NCBI GenBank assembly: GCA_047967505.1
Contig: CM106539.1
Source of the DNA: Dipteris shenzhenensis
Lineage: Eukaryota; Polypodiophyta; Polypodiopsida; Gleicheniales
Direction: 5' to 3' (one strand)
DNA: 64,000 bases
The notes beneath the pieces are model-generated. The model did not search any database, was not told the origin of the DNA, and saw only the letters and a program-made list of their open reading frames with translations. Position numbers and translations under genes: made by a program. Positions within the stretch are counted from its first letter, which is position 1, and the number at the start of each line of letters is the position of its first letter. Positions 46,286-58,589 of this stretch are shown piece after piece.

Positions 46286-49200
46286 GTTAATTTATTTATT
46301 TTGTCTATCCATCTATCTAATGAAGCTGCTCTTTCTATCCAAGATGCACCTATCCACAATCCATATTTTTTCGGAGGTCCATTCTTGCTGTTATAGCCTC
46401 TATTCCTCTATCTTCTTCCTATTATGAGGTCTTCGTTGCTCTATATGAATGGTGAGGAACAATAACAAAACCACTACCAAAAAATGCATTGGATGAGTGG
46501 ATGCCTTGCACCTATAACTTGAATGATTGGATAGTAATGAAATGATTTGTAAGCATCCACAAAAGCTTCTAAAAGGAAGCTAGGTGATGTTTTGCATGAG
46601 AGAAGTGGCCACATTTTGAAGTTCAATTTTGAAAAGAAAGGATGGCTGGCAAAGGTGCAACATGTCTACATGGGAACGCACATGTGCTAGGATACCATCA
46701 CATTGTAAACTATTCTCTTCATGTACATACCTTCTAAGTTACCTACGAGTGTAATGAGCCCATTTGGAAATTTATGTTGATTCTAGAAGAGCACTTATTC
46801 ATGGTAGATATACTTCCTTTAGACTTTGAGGAGTGGGAACCTATGAGTCTTTCATAGGTAAGGTTGTTGCCATTCATGACGATTTAGGTAAGAAAATGCA
46901 TGCTAGAAAGAAGTATTCCTCTTTGCGAAGGAGAAATGTGTATTTATATGATGCAATATACATTGCTAAGACATTGCTCCTAGGATTGTATCAAGCCATG
47001 TCCAACTTCGAATCATTATAACACCATTACAACTTCAAGTAGAGTCTTTCATAGGTAAGGTTGTTGCCATTCATGAGGATTTAGGTAAGCAAATGCATGG
47101 TGGAAAGAAGTATTCCTCTTTGCGAAGGAGAAATGTGTATTTATATGATGCAATATACATTACTGAGACATTGCTGCCAGGATTGTATCAAGCCATGTCC
47201 AACTTCAAAGCATTACACCACCACAACTTCAAGATGTAGATTGCAACACATGTAGTAGACTTAAGGACAATACAATCAAACAAGGACAAGATCACAAAGG
47301 ATGTGGGAAGTTCACAGTTGGATCCAAATGGGTAATATTGTCTTGCTTTATGGCTATGTATAATTTTGTATCTCATTTTCAAATTATCTAGATGCATAGA
47401 ATAGAAACCATGTAGTCATGCAAGCATGTAGATGTTCAAATGCCCTTGAAGATTTGATTGGTATGAATTGGGAAATGAGATAGGGTGGATAGAATGGGTC
47501 ATGTGTTTCAATGTCATGTGTGGTTGTTAGGTATCAAGTGGGTACCACATACCATGCCAAATGTTGCATTTAGGTTCCAACATTGGCAATGGAAGAAAAT
47601 AAGGTAGTCGTTGGCTTCTCGTTAACTCTAACAATGATGAAAATACATGGGTAAGTTTAATATTGATGTTTATTATGGAGATTTCAAGAATGTGACCATC
47701 GCACTGAATATGCAAGAACACCTATTAGTCATAGAGGATGGTATGTCAACATCATTCAACTTTATCTTAAATGGTTAAAAAGGGAGGCAAGCATGTAGAG
47801 AAGTGCATGCATAATGCCAATTTCATCCCTCTACAACATTAAACATAGTAAACAATGCATTTGACTAGTACAGGCATTTAGATTCATGATTGTGGATTTT
47901 GGCATTCACACATCTTTACAAATTGCTTCATGAAGTAGAAGCCTTAGAAAATAGTGGTGCAATTTATTTTGATGTTTTTCTATGTGGTTTCATGCCTAAA
48001 TTTTTAAAATAACATTTAGCATTTGATTTACTATGTATATTTATTGGGTTTGTCTATATAAAAGGGTAAAAGAGGCACTTTCACTTTTCCTCTAGTAGCA
48101 GTCATTATAATGCTTTGACTGTACAGCATCAAAAGATCAATCAACATTGGAAGAGAGGAAGACATATAACAAGACAACTCTATGTTGGTAAGCAACCGCA
48201 TGAGCTTTGAATTGAGTTGTTTTGTTGGTTTTGCAATCTAATGTGTTTCTTGGGTCTTCAAACATAATGGTTGCTGAATTATTATAGGAGACAGTTGAGG
48301 TTGATGAGTTTTCTTCTCAATGGCCCAACATTTGGTTGAGATTACTCATTGATGCACTGCAGTGGTTGAGCAAGAGGACACATTCTGGCCTTTCACAATA
48401 CCATGAGGGCCTATAGAATCGCTAAAGTGTAAGGCCTTGTAACAGATCATTAGAATTCTAACATCACTTAGGACGCTAACAAGGTCATTTTGATCCATGC
48501 CATCAAAGAATTCACCTCAAATATTCATGGTATGGAAATGAAAAAAACAAGTATGTGCTTGGCTATAAAAGAGGAGAGCCTTGGTCCTATTTCTATTAGG
48601 TTTAGACCCAGGAACTTACTTGGGGATTTCAAAGGCCCTATTTCTAATGGATTAGACATAGCAAAGGAAAGAGATAGGATTGTGAAGCCTCTTTGTCATT
48701 GAATTAAGAAATTGTAATACAAACATCTATTTTTTATCATGTCCCATCCTTGCGAAACACATATCATAAGTAAATTGTCTCATTCATCTATGGTTAAATG
48801 GTGAATGCATTATTGATGCAATATAAGGTAACTTAGCTTTCAAATTCTAGACTATTAAATACATCGCCTCCAAATTTATCGCTTAGAGAAGTTGATGTTT
48901 TGTATGCAAACCTATCCCTTTTCCTTCTCTTGTATTGAAAGTTGTCGCAAAATTATGACCACCGCCAATTTTTGAAGGTCTTCTACATCGAATTAGAAGA
49001 TTTGGCCCCATTTGGGGACAAATATGAAAAAGATACTTGTGCTCTCAACTTTGAACTAAGAAGCTTTGAAATTGGAAGTGCAAAAGGTATTGCTCTCTTC
49101 TCATCATTTTCCATGCAATTACGTGCTATCATATTGCATCTAATTGGGCAATATGATGAAATTCCAAGTCAATAGAATGATCTCAGCTAGCTTTTGCCAA

Positions 49201-51411
49201 TCCAATGATCATTTCATACAAATCTAGAAGAAATTTGATTTTAAAAGTTTTATCGGTGTGGCATTTACTATTTAAAAACACCAAAACCTACCATTGCATG
49301 AATTTTTCCATTTGGATAGTGTCAGCCAAATGGCCACTTTGCACCTTGACAAGTCTTGGTGTTATCGAACACTACATACTTTTGCTTCTATGACATAGTT
49401 AAATTCCTTCGTATATCTATGTTTCTTCAGGCAAAATCATGAAATCATCAAGTTCAACATTAATAAACATAGAAAATGAAATATGTACAAGGGGATGTAG
49501 AAGAACATCAAAATATTTTATGAGAAATTACATTGACATAGCAAAGACAAATATATAGTTCTTAGTCCATAACAATAACCCACATTGTGTAGATGTCACA
49601 TAAGTTGGCGTCTTCAAAAAGACCACCTGTCACTTTCTCTTTAGCCTTTGGCTCCAATAGCACTTGTACTGAGTCATACATCCAACTTGTAATTTTTGGG
49701 GATTTCTTGTACAAACACATTGGAATGGAGCATGAGGAATCAGATTGTGGATAATGGTTTGGAACTTTTTGATTTCTTGTAGTGACTTCATGCTTGGTTT
49801 TTATGTCTCATTACCTTTGGAGCTTGCATTGGTGCTTACACATGATTCCCTAGCCTGTTGTCTACCTTGGATTTCCTCCTATCCTCATCTTCCTCCAATA
49901 CTATCTATTGATTGGTTGAAGAGGGTTAGGGGATGGCTAATGGGCATTAGGCAATGGTGGACGAGGGTCATGGGTTGACTAACAAAAATTCTCTCGATCA
50001 CTAGGTTGCGTTTATTGGATGCCTTGGGGTTGAAATGTGAGTTTAGGGCATGAAATTGCCTTATATATACTTTTTAAAAAGTAGTCTTACATCACCTCTT
50101 TAGCAGCTACACGCAAGTGGGTCCTTCACCATTCCAATGATATTACTTGGCTTCAATAAACCTTTTAGAGGGTATGAAGAGTCAGTATTATCCATGTCCA
50201 TTCTTCCCATTACATCCTCCATGAAGTTCGTAAAGAAGAGCACAAGTGAATGTAAGTAGAAACAATGCAACACCATGGATATTTAAGAGTAAGAAATTTC
50301 ATTGAAACACTACGGTATCCTAGATTCTCCTCTTTTGGCAAGGTCTATAGAATATAAGCTCCCTTCCAACCAAGGTCAAGATGCTCTTTTCCTTGCAAAT
50401 GAAGACCATGGAGCACATAGTCAGAAGCTTCCATAAATCCCAATTTACATGTGCTTGCATATTGAGCCTCCAGCTACAAGTTCACATGGAACTTGTCGGA
50501 GATGTCCTCAACTAGCTCCATGAATAGTCACAAAGTGTAGATAAAGTGTGGGAGGTACTAATAGAGGGTAAGGTAGGAAGGAGAAGGAGGGAGAAGAAGG
50601 AGTAGGCTTGAGAAAGAGAGAAGAGGGAGGAGCAAGGTATTACAAGCATGAGTAAGAGGGGGCAAGAGCAAGGGGGGGGAGGCGGAGCTGTGGATGTGAG
50701 CAAGAGGGAGGAGGAGTAGGTGACAATAGTAGGAGGAAGGAGAAGCAGGTGAGAAAGGGGGAGGCATGAGCAAGAGGAAGGACAAGTAGGCATGAGGAGG
50801 AGAAAGAACGAGGGGGGGGGGGAATGAGGAGGCATGTGGGAAGATGGAGGAGAGAGGAAGAGCAAGATGGTTGAAGGAGGGAGGGAGGGAGGGAGGAGAG
50901 AAGGAGGGAGCACTTGAAATTTTGAAATTGCATTGAAAGGAGTGTCCCCGTCCCATGGTTTTGTGTAAAGGTAACATGTTGTGAGTTCAATTATGGGCTT
51001 AACCCACCTAAGTAGGGGGGTTAGGCCTCGTTGGTGCCCAAACATGGGGCTTGAATTAATCTACTAATCCTCCCTAAATACATTCCTTACTAGGCCCTTT
51101 TGAGAAACCATTTCTCCCTTAATGTTTTTTGAAAGAAAAGTAATTAGCATGCATCATAGATTCAATATTTATTTGTTGCATTCTATATTATATTATTAGA
51201 TTGTTTTTTTTTTGGGGCAAATCTAAGTTCTTAGTCTTATTTTGAGAACACTACATAATAAAAACTCCTCTTCACTTTACTTGCACTTGTGTAGACATGG
51301 CATGTCCATGGAATTTACCTCATGGCATTGTAATTACATACGACTCACGAGTGAAAACTTAATAATGTAACATATTCTCTCTCTTCAATGCATTTCAAAA
51401 GTAAAAATAGG

Positions 51412-51465
<54 letters not shown>

Positions 51466-51842
51466 CTTGTGTGTGTGCACATATGCTTTGCTTGCCCCTT
51501 AAATTGGCATAAATAGAGACACGGGCCTACCTAGAACAAGTGCAAAGAAACCCTATATTTCCACTCTTACAAATTGTTAGAGTAACGTTGAAGGAGCTAC
51601 AACAAGGCTACATTTTTCATGTCTAAGTTTGTTTACAACCATGTGTGAGGTCCCTATCTGTGTACAAGAAACAATAAAAGGTATACTTCATGCTTATATA
51701 CAATTGTAATTTATCCACATTCAATCATAAGAGTTAAGGTGGCAAAGTTTATCTTGGACCCTTGTAGTATAGGACTAGGGCCTCATATTATTCTGTTCAG
51801 CTACTTTCTAAGATTTGGATCAGCAAAAGGCCACCTGAAACT
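46286..51842 (+). repeat. 5.56-kb tandem unit 3, running into the NAC gene
   Basis: 5557 bp. It shares the C variant with unit 2 at 49597 but has TTTGTAAGC instead of TTTGCTAGC at about 46547. Its right end is inside the last coding exon of the intact NAC gene, so the NAC stop codon and presumed 3'UTR belong to the unit. Confidence 0.95.
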
Positions 51843-53285
51843 GCTACTGCTTTCTGTCACCTCACCTCCATTCACGTCATTGTTTTGATCTTTCTGATGG
51901 TGCTGACTCGTGAAGAATCGGTGTTGAAGACCCAACTGCAAGTTATTTCTTCTCTGCCCGTCGTGATCTCTCCACAATTCTTTGAGTGAGCTTGGATCGC
52001 AGCTTGAAGCTTGGTATATGTCCTTTATACTGAAAGCGTTACAGCTCGAAACCAGGGGCGAATCCAACTGTGCTAGACTAGTCCAAGAATTACGAAGATG
52101 ATCCCCAACTCCAGCCAAGGAATCGACATTAGGAGTCAGATTTCCACTTGCCGTTGCCATCTGGTTTGCTGATTCGGCTGCAAAATTCTCGAAGAAGATC
52201 GGATCAGATGCTCCCTGCTGCATGATTAACCTGCCAAAGGAACCCAACCTGGGGAGCGCATTTGCATCGGCATCCTCCATATCTGGCAAGGACGCAAGTA
52301 CCTCCTCTACGCAAGACGAGTCGCTTCCCATATTCAGTCTCGGAGCGTGGCTGCTCTTCTTATAAATTCGACAGAGAACCCAATCGTCTAGCTGGTGAAC
52401 ATAGGGAGAATGAGTTAATTTGGATGAAAAGGGATGCCATATGTATAAGAAATTTACTGCTCTGGCTACATGAAGAGGGATGCCTGTCTAAGCGTGCTGA
52501 GTAAGATGGCGCGGAAAGGGATGCCTAACTGAATAAGATAATGCACTTTGCAGCAACTTTGATCTGTACAGAAAATCTGAGATGAAGGTCAATGATTTTG
52601 CTACACACGGGGAGCTTTCAGTGTTTGAGGACCTTACTCTCAGAGACCTTCTGCTGGTGAAAGAGATCGGCTTGGGCGGGTGGTCTGGAACAAGGCGGTA
52701 CTCGTGCATGATCCAGTTGGTTTTTATACCCTTCGGTGGCCTGCCCTTATAAAAGACGAGAGCCTTCTTCACGCCCAGCTTCTGAGCACCGCCGGCGGGG
52801 ACGATCGGCTTATCGGTTCCGGTGGCTTTCCAGTATCCTGATGCTGCTGCCCTATTAGGACGGGCTCCATTAGGGTACTTTCTGTCTCGGGGTGTGAAGA
52901 AGTACCATTCATGCTCACCGAAGGCTGCCCTGGCTACAGGAAATCCAAACCCCAAGAAAAGTTACAACGTGAAAGAAGCTCCTGTCGCATGTGTCTTAAG
53001 CAGGAAAGTATGTTTTTAAAAATAGAACGGGCCAACGGCAATCGTTCTTTATGCCGTTTGCGCATAGCTTAAGAAGACAGACGATGTAGAGTAAGAACCT
53101 GGAAGGTCCCAGGGGTCGAATTTGTACATGTCGATCTCAGCAATGATTGCCACGGGCAAAGGGCGCGAGGAAACCTTGTTTTTGAGGTAGTGAACCACCA
53201 ATTCTTCATCAGTGGGATGAAATCTGAATCCCGGGGGAAGATCCAGACGATGCCCCGACGAGCGAGCTCCCGACGTGCCGTCCAT
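51801..53285 (-). CDS. NAC-domain transcription factor (three exons)
   Basis: Exons on the minus strand are 53285-53099, 52933-52638 and 52391-51801; introns are 165 and 246 bp with GT-AG ends and phases 1 and 0. The 357-residue product has the full N-terminal NAC domain: [14 protein letters not shown] (16-29), YKFDPWDLP (54-62), [15 protein letters not shown] (71-85), [11 protein letters not shown] (94-104), [21 protein letters not shown] with IMHEYRL (to 143) and [12 protein letters not shown] (162-173). Intron positions are those usual for plant NAC genes. The [19 protein letters not shown] form suggests the NAP/ATAF-like (SNAC) branch, tied to stress, ABA and senescence, but subgroup and function are inferred. 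The C-terminal half is Ser/Asn/Gln/Asp-rich, as for an activation domain. The last 13 codons and stop lie in the 5.56-kb tandem unit. I see no disruption. Confidence 0.95.
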
Positions 53286-53720
53286 ACTTAGCGGCGATGA
53301 TTTTTCTCAAAACTCAAAGAGAACGGCCCAGCCTCTCATGAGTGGAGAGTCACACAACTAATATATGCAAAAGATTCATCCGCACTTGCCGTACTGTACA
53401 TCCCGTACAGTTCCGCGAGGTTGAGTGTGTCCGGTATGCTTTCGGAACACGGGAGCTTCGATTAAGTGATCTCTTCAGTTCGAGACGGCAACCAGAAAGA
53501 TCACGCCTGGCTACGTGACAATGATGCACAACGCCACACGGCTTCTTGTTCTCACTATTGGGATGCTTACACGACGTGCGTATGATCAGGCAAATTAGCT
53601 TTGCAGGTGTGCAAATTGACCAGAAAAGAAGCTAATAGAGAGAGGGCACTGCAGAAATAGAGGGAAGAAGGCGGCTAGTTGCAGGACTACACAGTTTATG
53701 GAGCAAAAGATTGTCCTTTT
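53286..53720 (-). promoter_or_regulatory. NAC upstream region
   Basis: About 400 bp of balanced base composition between the ATG and the AG-rich repeats. Apart from the TATA-like and ACGTG motifs no element is firm. Confidence 0.4.
53358..53369 (-). promoter_or_regulatory. Putative NAC TATA box
   Basis: TGCATATATTAG on the minus strand, about 75 bp upstream of the NAC ATG and in the right orientation. An ACGTG core (TACGTGAC, about 53512) further upstream resembles an ABA/bZIP element. Confidence 0.5.
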
Positions 53721-53889
53721 AGGTGGGTGGGAAGCTGGGCGGATTAGATATGAGAGGAGGCAAGGGTGGGTACAGGGAAGCTAGATGGCAATCTACAAGA
53801 AGCGTGGGGAAGAATGAAGTTGGATGAGGAGGAGGAGGTGGGTAAATGATGGGGAAGGGGGGAGTTATAGCAGGAGAGAGCTGGGACGG

Positions 53890-54032
53890 AGAAAGAGAGA
53901 GAAACGAATACCATTGATGCGTGATTATCGTCACACGAGAAGAGAGAGAGGGAGAGAGAGAGAAATACCCTTGATGCTTGATTATCGTCACGAGAAAGAG
54001 AGAGAGATACCATTGGTGCTTGATTATCGTCA

Positions 54033-54080
<48 letters not shown>
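53890..54080 (+). repeat. GATTATCGTCA repeats with (AG)n
   Basis: Three copies of T(G/T)GATTATCGTCA at about 53920, 53980 and 54020, separated by AG-rich spacers, then (AG)n at 54036-54079. Confidence 0.8.
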
Positions 54081-54540
54081 GAAGATACTGGATGGTTGAT
54101 GATCGTTATCGGCTGCTGCTGATGAGAAGGTTAGGGCATGGCAAGAATCTATGGCATCGTCGACGATCATCGACGTATGAGGTGACGGATTATCGTAAGA
54201 GATTGATTATTACCGTTTTGGGGTGCCTCTGGTGCTGGTTGATGATCGCAAATGTGAAAGCTTGCGTTGCACTCAAGCACCCGACTCTTCCAAAGCCTCC
54301 TCTCTCGCGCGCTCTCTCAGCTTGCGAATGTAGCCATTGACGATCGCGGGTGGCGACGCAGCTGCTGGTGCTGCTGGAGAGTGGCGAGTGCTCATATAAT
54401 ATCTTTGGCGGTGTTGCTGTATCACGACGATGGCATGGGCAGTGCACCCGGGACCGGCGGGGAAGTTGCGCAAGCCCCCTTCAACATCCCCTAAAGCCCC
54501 CGATTGAGACTCCACTTGAGACTGAGACCCCATGAGAGAA
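54081..54540. other. GC-richer stretch, no supported gene
   Basis: Open frames of 75-120 codons exist on both strands, none with a recognisable motif. It may be distal NAC upstream sequence or part of an unrecognised gene. Confidence 0.3.
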
Positions 54541-55477
54541 ATCTCTCTCTCTCTCTCTCACACACACATACACACACACACAAGATGATGCATGTAGCAT
54601 CGATTTATGCACACATTCATACACATAATTGTGTGCGTGCGCCCGTGCTCACGCACACACAAAACTTTCAGTGTTTATTTGCCTGTCACCCACACGCAAT
54701 ATCAATTCATGCACACTGCAAGTGACGAATGGAGAGTGGTGGCACGCTTTCTCTCCAGTTATTATCATACGAGAGAGCATGCCCCTCTCTCATGACGTTT
54801 GATTTCAGCTCTAAATTTTTCTCAGCATTTCGTTTCGCTTTACCTCAAAAGTTTACTATAGTGGTTTACATGCATATAATTGTGTGTGTGTGTGTGCGCA
54901 CGAGCACACGCATGTACATTCATCCAATGAAAAAGTGAGCACACATGCACACGTGTACATGTGCATATATATCTTTGCATGTTTAGATGTACATACATGT
55001 CACTCTTCCATCACCTCCCAATGCTAATCCCTATCTAATTTGACAACATTCCCATCCCTCCATGTTAAATTCATCTTTGGATGCAAACAAAATTCACAAA
55101 TATGAATTCATGAATCCATCCACTGCTTAAGGCGTGGTACACACCAACTGCTGTGTATGGTTACACACAGTGGATAATTTATCTTAATGTATGATTATGT
55201 ATGATTACACACTAAAGGCGAGAACTAGGTAATGTGTATCCTATGTCACCAAGACTCCACAGTGAAGCAATGCACTCCCTTGAGCCCACCCTCTCTTTTG
55301 ACATTACTACTCTAATGGGACAAAATTCTCATCTTAATTCATGTGGCACGAATGTAAGCATAAAAATATCTCTCTTTCTACTTATTTATACTACCTCTAT
55401 AATTTTAGCGATTGATTTACCCCTTAAGGCCCCCATTGCTAACTCCAATTATAAATAAAGCAACATATCTTGAATTC

Positions 55478-55516
<39 letters not shown>

Positions 55517-56570
55517 TGAATAGTCCATTTTTGAAATCTTTTCAATATAGGACAACTCTGATATGAAACTAGTTCTTGCTCATGTTTTGGGGCCCAACCC
55601 ATGCAAAATATATCATTGACTCTTCAAATCTACCGTCACAAGGTTTCATTTTCTATAGAAATGTTGTAGGTTAGAGATTGTAATCTGCTTGTAATCCTAG
55701 CAAAAAGCAGGTTTATAGGTGGGAAGAGTGAGTGAGGAGTAAGTAAGTCATGTTATGAATGTGTTAGGTAGGATTTTAGGATAGTGGGAATTTATTTCTT
55801 AAGGGGCATGAATGTCATAATGAGAGTCCAAGGTGCTGCACCCAAAATAATATACAAGTTTAAGACATAAAAGAAGAGCCAGATATAATGGGATTTTAAT
55901 TCAATCAATAAGAAGCTATATAGCTTTATATCAAGATTGGAAGGTAGGACTTGTAGGTGTTTTTATTATTGATTCAAATGCACATGCTTAGTAAGGTTTC
56001 CCAGTATAGTGAATGACCTTGAACAATGAGTACCCTCTAGGGCGTGCACCCCAAGAAGGTAACCATAGGATGTGGATTCAAAAGGAGCTTTTTGGTCAAA
56101 AAATTGACATACATGTACAATACATTTAAAGTTTTATAAGGAGTAAGAAGGCTAGGCCTCATACGTAAGTAGGTGCTTAATTATTATGAGAAACATTTGT
56201 TTTAAATTGAATGTGCACTTAAGTGGTAGGTAAGTTGGTATCAAATGCAAATCATGAAAGGATGTCAATTCAAGGTATTCCCATTAATAGAATCTAGAAT
56301 GAGTTGCTTATGAGAATAAGTATTGGACGAGTATTGGACTTAAACAGACTAACATGCACTTACTAGCATAGTCTTTCGATATACTTGAATATACTAAATA
56401 TACTTGAAAATTGATAATGAGAACCTACATGTTAAGCACCCTTTAAAAGGTTCTTGAAAGGTATAGAGCTCAACTAGATTTGTTTAGGGTAATTTATAAA
56501 ATGTATCTCTCTTTGAAGCAATTTAGGAATTGTTTTAAATTGCTTTAAGGAACTAGTAATTGCCCCCGCC
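54541..56570. other. No supported gene; microsatellites
   Basis: Contains (TC)n/(CA)n at 54541-54581, (GT)n at about 54880-54895 and (AG)n at 55480-55512. Otherwise AT-rich without coding signals. Confidence 0.4.
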
Positions 56571-56574
56571 CATC

Positions 56575-56578
<4 letters not shown>

Positions 56579-56642
<64 letters not shown>

Positions 56643-56664
56643 TGTCTCTCTCTCTCTCTCTCTT
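56579..56664. repeat. (TC)n microsatellite, about 30 + 12 units
   Basis: Perfect CT run 56579-56639, a TGTG interruption, then a second run to 56664. Confidence 0.95.
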
Positions 56665-56864
56665 TCCAAGATCGATGTCTCGCTCTTGATCCCTAAGATC
56701 GATGTTTGATGACCTCGTCATGGCCCTGCCTTGTGGCCCGATGTTAGAAAACTCTTCTTCTTCTTCTCACGCACACACACGCACGCACGCATGCACACAC
56801 ACACATCATTTTAGCATGCCAGTTTAGATCCATACATATTTCATATACAAGCTAATATATATGC

Positions 56865-58580
56865 TATTGAGAGGAAGAGAAAGAGGAGAGAGATCAACAC
56901 AAGAGTTGCTCCGAAGAAAGTGATTCTATTCATAGATCATAGGCATATATATAGTTGCAGACTAGGCTAAGTTAGGGCAAGCTATATACAGCTCTAACAC
57001 CCCCACTCAAACTAGGCCCTCATATATACAAAGGATGGCCATATGCCAATTTGAATGATACAGTGTAATGCTGGATGATATAGTGCAAATTGCATGTGGA
57101 TAGTAGAAGGGCATAAGACAAGCACTTGTCCATAGTACAGTGCAAAGTATAGGCACTATGTTTGGTGCATGATACAGTGTAAAGTATGTATGAAAATTAG
57201 AAAAATCTTCATGGAAATCTCACCTTGTTTGACATAGTGATGATGCATAATCAGGGCTTGAGATCTTTAAGTCCGATGTTTGAGCTCTTCATTTGAATAG
57301 TAGAGCTTGTTGTCTCCAAGTTCAATCTGGTCAAACCTCCTCAAACCTTTATAATCATGTCTTCATGTTCTACATAATTCATTCAGTGCATAAAATGACT
57401 CATTTCATGCAGTGTATATGAACACAAAAATATTCACGTCTCCATTTCTATTGTACCAATGATGAATGTATGAGGAAATTGCTTCGATCACTCCAAAGAT
57501 GAGTATGGAGGGGTGATTTGAGATGTCCACAAAGCCAAGGCTAAAATGTCTCTTGGGTAGTGTAAGAAAGTCTCAATCAACTTTCTGGTCTATTGAATGT
57601 ATATAATTATCACTACAAAAGCATGTTTATTGGGCTACCTTACTCTTAATGACAAGATTGAGACTCTACTTGGCATCAATTAGATAAGATCTTGATCCCT
57701 AAAGATTGACTATGCTTACAACAATGATCCTACGCTCTTGGTTTTTATGGATATGACCAATGGGTGTTGGTTCTCCTCTTCATCTAATTTTTTATGGAGT
57801 CCTATAGCTAAAGAAGTTTGCTTTATGTGATTGAGCATCTTATTTCTTCATGTGGGAATGTAGAAGCATGATATGCCAATGTGTTAAATCTAAGGAAATG
57901 TAAATACTGAGTGCAAGAAGATGGTGTGATCAACTAGTGGAGACTGAAAGCGGGAGGGCAACATCGTATTAGGAAGCTTCTTATCATTAACTATATTTTT
58001 TCATTGCTTTTGCTTTTGCTTCAAATATTGTTGATTCTATGAAAGTATGAACTTTTTCCATCCTCATGTCCTAGATCAATTCTTCTCTGTTATGACTGTT
58101 CATCTTTCTATCCAAACACTCTTCTACCAATTTATTGACAGCAGGCAACAAAAAGAAATAACCAATAAGTTTCTTACCTGATATCGAAATATAGTGATCC
58201 AACCAGTCAAAATAACCGGCGCATAACTTCATCAAGCCAACGTGGGTCGTTTTCATCAATCATGACCATAACGCTGATTTGTGATGCATCTTTGATAAAT
58301 TTTGCATATCAACTCAAAACCTAGCGATCAAGTAGTCAAAACGATCAAAAAGAACGTTCTACAAATGATCGTGTTACCAAATTGACAAAAAACATGTCGC
58401 TTTCTCCTTACAGTCATGCTAGAACATAGCCAGGCTCTAATACCATGTTGAGAGGAAGAGAAACAGGAGAGAGACCGACACAAGAGTTGCTCCCAAGAAA
58501 GTGATTCTATTCATAGATCATAGGCATATATATAGTTGAGGACTAGGCTGAGTGAGGGCAAGCTATATATAGTTCTAACA
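56865..58580 (-). mobile_element. Small copia-type LTR retrotransposon (TRIM/LARD-like), non-autonomous
   Basis: Two 135-bp direct repeats, 56865-56999 and 58446-58580, about 91% alike, run (on the plus strand) from TGTTGAGAGG (TATTGAGAGG in the first) to CTAACA, proper LTR termini. On the minus strand the LTR at 58446 is followed at once by TGGTATTAGAGCC (58445-58433), a one-mismatch initiator-Met tRNA primer site. The other LTR is preceded by the purine tract GAGTGGGGG (57008-57000). Flanking 5-mers TATGC and TATCC look like a target duplication with one change. The 1.45-kb interior has no recognisable gag or pol, so mobility would depend on another element. Confidence 0.85.
58071..58259 (-). 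CDS. Short open frame inside the copia-type element, unrecognised
   Basis: The 62-codon minus-strand frame lies about 175 bp after the primer site, where gag would begin. No gag motif is seen. It may be a decayed gag start, captured host sequence or chance. Confidence 0.2.
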   Translation of the reverse strand: MMKTTHVGLMKLCAGYFDWLDHYISISGKKLIGYFFLLPAVNKLVEECLDRKMNSHNREELI

Positions 58581-58589
58581 TATCCCTTA

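Noticed and set aside
54273-54533. 86-codon minus-strand ORF in GC-rich sequence upstream of NAC
   Set aside because: No recognisable motif, overlapping open frames on the other strand; likely composition effect.
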